Assembly (NCBI GenBank): GCA_017470055.1
Contig: JAFUFD010000054.1
Location: 1 to 64,000 of the forward strand
Direction: 5' to 3'
DNA: 64,000 nucleotides
Source: Prevotella sp.
Lineage (GTDB): Bacteria > Bacteroidota > Bacteroidia > Bacteroidales > Bacteroidaceae
Position numbers and translations under genes: made by a program. Positions within the stretch are counted from its first letter, which is position 1. Every line of letters begins with the position of its first letter. Positions 60,364-64,000 of the stretch are shown piece by piece. The notes beneath the pieces were generated by a model. It saw only the letters and a list, made by a program, of their open reading frames with translations. It was not told the DNA's origin and did not search any database.

Positions 60364-63300
60364 TTAGAAAGAAGAGAGGATGGAGAGAGCAGACTCTACG
60401 GTAGGGACATCGTAGATAAGGAGAGACCTTTTACTATTCGTGTCACGGAACTGGCAACGACGGGGATTAGTGGCAACAAACTGGAGGATGGCATCAAAGG
60501 CAGGACTCTGATAGAACGGATGACTGGGATTCGAGACGAAAAACAACGTCATCCGCCCCTGTTTCAACACTAACTTCTCACATCCTAACCGTCCCGCTAT
60601 ACGACGCAAAGGCACTACTCTCATGAGTTCCTCACCCTCATGAGGAACAGAACCAAAGCGGTCGATAAGACGGGAGCGATACGCCACCAACTGCTCATCC
60701 GTATGCAGGTTGTCGAGTTCCCGATAGAGCAGCATCCGCTCACTGTCGGACGGAACATACTGGTCGGGGAAATAGAGGGGGAGGTCAGCGTCAATGACGG
60801 TATCAATTGAGGTGGTGACGGCAGCGACACTGTCGCTATACAGAGGACCTGAGGACGACGAAGAGCCTGAGGACGACGAGGGGAGAGCGGTCTCTTCCCG
60901 AATCTCCTGCACTGCCTGGTTGAGAATCTTCTGATACGTCTCATAGCCGAGATCAGCGATGAAGCCCGACTGCTCGGCACCCAAGAGGTTGCCAGCACCT
61001 CGGATGTCGAGGTCCTGCATGGCTATCTGGATACCACTGCCCAGTTCACTGAACGTCTCTAACGCCTCCAGTCGTCGGCGACTCTCCTGTGGCAGGTCAG
61101 CCAAGGGAGGAGCCAACAGGTAGCAGTATGCCTTACGATTGCCTCGCCCTACCCTGCCCCTCATCTGGTGCAGGTCGGAGAGTCCGAAATGATGGGCGCC
61201 ATTGATGATGATGGTATTGGCATTGGGGATGTCGATACCATTCTCGATGATCGTAGTGGAGAGCAGCACGTCATAGTCGTAGTTCACGAAATCGAAGATG
61301 ATCCGTTCGAGTTCCTCGGGTTTCATCTGTCCATGACCGATGGCAAGACGAGCCTCCGGCACGTAATGGTGAATCATGTCGGCGATGCGCTGCAGGTCGT
61401 TGATACGAGGGTTGACGAAGTACACCTGTCCGTTGCGTGACATCTCGAAATTAATCGCCTCAGCGATGATGTCAGGACTGAGGGTGTGTATCTCGGTATG
61501 GATGGGATAGCGGTTGGGCGGTGGGGTCTGGATGATACTCAGGTCACGGGCTCCCATGAGGGAGAACTGGAGGGTACGGGGAATCGGTGTTGCCGTGAGG
61601 GTCAGTGTATCGACATTCGTCCTCATCTGTCGGAGTTTCTCTTTCGTGGACACTCCGAACTTCTGTTCCTCGTCGATGATGAGGAGCCCGAGGTCCTTGA
61701 ACTTCACCGTCTTACCAATCAGTTTATGGGTACCAATCAGGATGTCGACCTTCCCCTCTGCAAGGTCGCTCAGGAGTTCCTTGGTCTGTTTTGGCGAGCG
61801 GGCACGGGTGAGGTAATCGACACGCACTGGCAAGTCTTTCAGACGACTGCTAAACGTCTGGTAGTGCTGATAGGCAAGGACGGTGGTCGGTACTAACACT
61901 GCGACCTGTTTAGAGTCACATGCCGCCTTGAAGGCTGCACGGACGGCTACCTCTGTCTTACCGAAGCCTACGTCACCACATACCAGTCGATCCATAGGAC
62001 GAGCCTGTTCCATATCGCCCTTCACGTCATTCGTTGCCTTCAACTGGTCGGGGGTGTCCTCATAGAGGAATGATGCCTCCAGTTCCTGTTGCATGAAACT
62101 GTCGGCACTAAAGGCAAAGCCTTTTTCTCGTTTACGTGCCGCATAGAGTTTGATGAGGTCACGGGCGATGTCCTTCAGTTTGTTTTTGGTACGCTCCTTC
62201 ATCCGTTCCCACTGACCAGTGCCTAATTGGGAGAGGCGAGGCGGTTCCCCATTATCCTGCGCCTTGTATTTGCTGACTTTATAGAGGGAATGGATAGACA
62301 CATAGATGGAGCCTCCGCCCTGGTAGATGATTTTGATCATCTCCTGGTATTTCGGAGAACTCGGAGTGCCTGGAGTACTCTGAATGGGCATTCTGACGAG
62401 ACCGCCAAACTTACCGATACCATGGTCGACATGGACAATATAATCGCCGACCTCAAACTGTTGGATTTCCTTGAGGGTGAGTGCCGCCTTACCACTACGA
62501 GCCTTGTCGGAGCGCAGCGAGTATTTATGGAAACGGTCGAAGATCTCATGGTCGGTGAAGACACAGCAGTGGCTGTCGTGGTCGATGAAGCCGGAATGAA
62601 GGGAATGGTCAACGTAATTGGCGGTGAGCGGTGGTTGACCGTTGTCTGTTGACAAGATGTCATGGAGACGGTCTAACTGTTTCTGACTATCGGCAAGAAC
62701 ATAGAGGTGATAACCCTTCGACTGGTAGTCAGCAAAAGACTGGCGGAGCAGGTCGAAGTTCTTATGGAACAAAGGCTGTGGAGAGGTGTGGAACGACAGG
62801 GTGACATCTGGTTTCACAGAAGGACGTTGTCCGAACTCAACCTGACGGAAGCCCTTTAGTTCACTCTTCCACTGGGCTCCATTGATTACCTGTACCTCCT
62901 CTGGATTTGCCTCCTGACAAGTGCGGTCGATAGCGTCATGGACGTATTGGAAGTCCTTGGCGATGATGAGAGAAGAGGGAGGGAGGAAGGAGAGGAAGGA
63001 GGTGTACTGCGACACTGTCGCAGTACAGGAGACAGGAGAGACGACGCTCACCTGCTCCCGTTTATCCCGTGAGAGTTGGTCTTCCACCTCGAAGGTACGG
63101 ATAGAGTCGATATCATCACCAAAGAAGTCGATACGGAAGGGATACTCACTACTGAAACTATAGACATCGAGGATTGAGCCACGCAAGGCAAACTGCCCGG
63201 GCTCGTAGACGTAGTCGACCTCATGGAAATCCAAGTCTCTGAGGGTCTTGACAATCTCATCCACTACAACCGTCTGTCCTTGACGTAACACCAGTGTATG

Positions 63301-63729
63301 ACGCTCCAACTGCTGTTTGGACATCACCTGCTCGGCGATGGCGGAAGGATAGGTGACGATATAAGATGGATGATGTAAGATGGATGATGTAAGAGAGGTG
63401 AGGACCTCGGTACGGAGGATCTCATTGGCGGAATCACGCTGGGCGAACTTAATGGCACGGCGGAAGGAGGAGGGGAAGAAAAGGACATGCTCCTCGCCCT
63501 GTAGTTGTTTGAGGTCGTGATAGAAATAGCCTGCCTCCTCTTCGTCGTTGAGGAGGAAGACGGTTAACGGTTGGCGGTTAGCGGATAGCGAAGCGAAGAG
63601 CATCGGAGCGGAGGAGCCAACGAGTCCTTCGAGGAAAACCGATTTCACCGACTTTTCCCCTATCGTCTTTCTCAAGGCTTCCACTTGGGAAGCCTGTCCA
63701 TATAACTGTACTAACTCCTGTATCGTCAT
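60364..63729 (-). CDS. mfd: Transcription-repair coupling factor Mfd
   Basis: The 1121-residue protein contains the UvrB-like N-terminal part, the RNA-polymerase-interacting CarD-like region (QFEVGDYIVHVDHGIGKFGG) and a superfamily 2 translocase: GDVGFGKTEVAVRAAFKA (Walker A), IIDEEQKFG (Walker B/DEEQ), TLTATPIPRTLQ and the QMRGRVGRGNRKAYCY motif VI. A TRCF C-terminal domain follows. It removes stalled polymerase and recruits UvrA. A Ser-rich linker near residue 985 is unusual but short. The ATG overlaps the upstream stop (TGATG). Confidence 0.95.
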   Translation of the reverse strand: MTIQELVQLYGQASQVEALRKTIGEKSVKSVFLEGLVGSSAPMLFASLSANRQPLTVFLLNDEEEAGYFYHDLKQLQGEEHVLFFPSSFRRAIKFAQRDSANEILRTEVLTSLTSSILHHPSYIVTYPSAIAEQVMSKQQLERHTLVLRQGQTVVVDEIVKTLRDLDFHEVDYVYEPGQFALRGSILDVYSFSSEYPFRIDFFGDDIDSIRTFEVEDQLSRDKREQVSVVSPVSCTATVSQYTSFLSFLPPSSLIIAKDFQYVHDAIDRTCQEANPEEVQVINGAQWKSELKGFRQVEFGQRPSVKPDVTLSFHTSPQPLFHKNFDLLRQSFADYQSKGYHLYVLADSQKQLDRLHDILSTDNGQPPLTANYVDHSLHSGFIDHDSHCCVFTDHEIFDRFHKYSLRSDKARSGKAALTLKEIQQFEVGDYIVHVDHGIGKFGGLVRMPIQSTPGTPSSPKYQEMIKIIYQGGGSIYVSIHSLYKVSKYKAQDNGEPPRLSQLGTGQWERMKERTKNKLKDIARDLIKLYAARKREKGFAFSADSFMQQELEASFLYEDTPDQLKATNDVKGDMEQARPMDRLVCGDVGFGKTEVAVRAAFKAACDSKQVAVLVPTTVLAYQHYQTFSSRLKDLPVRVDYLTRARSPKQTKELLSDLAEGKVDILIGTHKLIGKTVKFKDLGLLIIDEEQKFGVSTKEKLRQMRTNVDTLTLTATPIPRTLQFSLMGARDLSIIQTPPPNRYPIHTEIHTLSPDIIAEAINFEMSRNGQVYFVNPRINDLQRIADMIHHYVPEARLAIGHGQMKPEELERIIFDFVNYDYDVLLSTTIIENGIDIPNANTIIINGAHHFGLSDLHQMRGRVGRGNRKAYCYLLAPPLADLPQESRRRLEALETFSELGSGIQIAMQDLDIRGAGNLLGAEQSGFIADLGYETYQKILNQAVQEIREETALPSSSSGSSSSSGPLYSDSVAAVTTSIDTVIDADLPLYFPDQYVPSDSERMLLYRELDNLHTDEQLVAYRSRLIDRFGSVPHEGEELMRVVPLRRIAGRLGCEKLVLKQGRMTLFFVSNPSHPFYQSPAFDAILQFVATNPRRCQFRDTNSKRSLLIYDVPTVESALSILSSF

Positions 63730-64000
63730 TACTGATCTGGATTCTCCACAAAGCCCTGATATTCGGGGGCAAGGGAGGACATGATACTGTCGTACGCCTC
63801 TTGCATCGTAGTCTGGACATTCTCCGCACCCTGTCCTTTAGGAGGAATGGGCGGATGGATGGTCAGTGTCAACGGGTGCCAGTTGACGAAATGCCAGTCA
63901 CGCATACGGGGCATGACAAGAAACGAGCCATTGATGGTCATAGGGACGACCGACAACCGCAACTCATCCGCCAAGGCAAAAGCCCCTTTCTTAAAGACTC
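63729..64000 (-). CDS. 1-acyl-glycerol-3-phosphate acyltransferase-like, 3' part
   Basis: Only the C-terminal 90 or so residues are inside the window; the gene runs past the right edge. SLKKGAFALADELRLSVVPM...INGSFLVMP is the block III-IV region of PlsC-type acyltransferases, where G-A-F-x-L-A is typical. It would acylate lysophosphatidate in membrane lipid synthesis. It is unrelated to the capsule and overlaps mfd by TGATG. Confidence 0.75.
   Translation of the reverse strand, partial: VFKKGAFALADELRLSVVPMTINGSFLVMPRMRDWHFVNWHPLTLTIHPPIPPKGQGAENVQTTMQEAYDSIMSSLAPEYQGFVENPDQ

Noticed and set aside
1..64000. CRISPR array, insertion sequence, integrase or rRNA gene
   Set aside because: No regularly spaced direct repeats, transposase or integrase motifs, or rRNA sequence found on reading.

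Overview
The window looks like the chromosome of a Bacteroidales bacterium, most likely Prevotella/Segatella. The evidence is a UpxY-type NusG-like antiterminator heading a polysaccharide locus, TTTG / TAnnTTTG promoter elements, absence of obvious Shine-Dalgarno sites, and a secreted phosphoesterase ending in the YYDLQG...KG...GK C-terminus common in Prevotella exported proteins. Nearly all genes lie on the minus strand and read right to left. The species cannot be named from sequence reading alone.

Layout from the right end (5' side of the locus): partial plsC-like acyltransferase and mfd (60.4-64.0 kb), then a capsule/exopolysaccharide locus that starts with upxY (60.2 kb), a Wza-like export protein, a Wzz-like chain-length protein and ugd. 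Next come a small plus-strand island with a chimeric VirE/amidase relic (53.5-54.4 kb), gmd-fcl for GDP-L-fucose, rfbC, the CDP-3,6-dideoxyhexose genes rfbF-rfbG-rfbH with several epimerases, glycosyltransferases, flippase, polymerase, acetyltransferases, and finally GT4 and nucleotidyltransferase genes down to 6.4 kb.

Four blocks of antiphage-type genes are set into this locus: (1) RloA-RloB plus an HNH-like protein (47-51 kb); (2) a DNA adenine methylase, Septu-like ATPase and HNH nuclease, and an AIPR protein (36-42 kb); (3) a RADAR system (rdrA/rdrB) extended into a six-gene overlapping operon with a degenerate nucleotide-cyclase-like protein, a large STAND-like NTPase, a TIR protein and a two-TM protein (8.8-20 kb); (4) a left-end cluster with a DUF262-HEPN pair, a second HEPN-like gene preceded by an unusual tRNA-like RNA, a membrane-anchored dCTP-deaminase-fold protein, a methyltransferase and a broken DUF2971 gene (0-6.3 kb). 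RADAR fits between capsule genes with gaps of only 2 and 5 bases, so it is probably transcribed with the capsule.

The capsule genes carry four G8/G9 homopolymer tracts. Two interrupt acetyltransferase genes that would be restored by one-base changes, so they look like phase-variable loci now in the OFF state. The other two sit at the 3' ends of epimerase genes, where slippage would change the tail and uncouple the next gene. Copies of the rfbC 3' end recur at the edges of two defence blocks, suggesting repeated recombination there. The strongest candidates for undescribed biology are the extended RADAR operon, the tRNA-like RNA beside the HEPN gene, and the G-tract switches.
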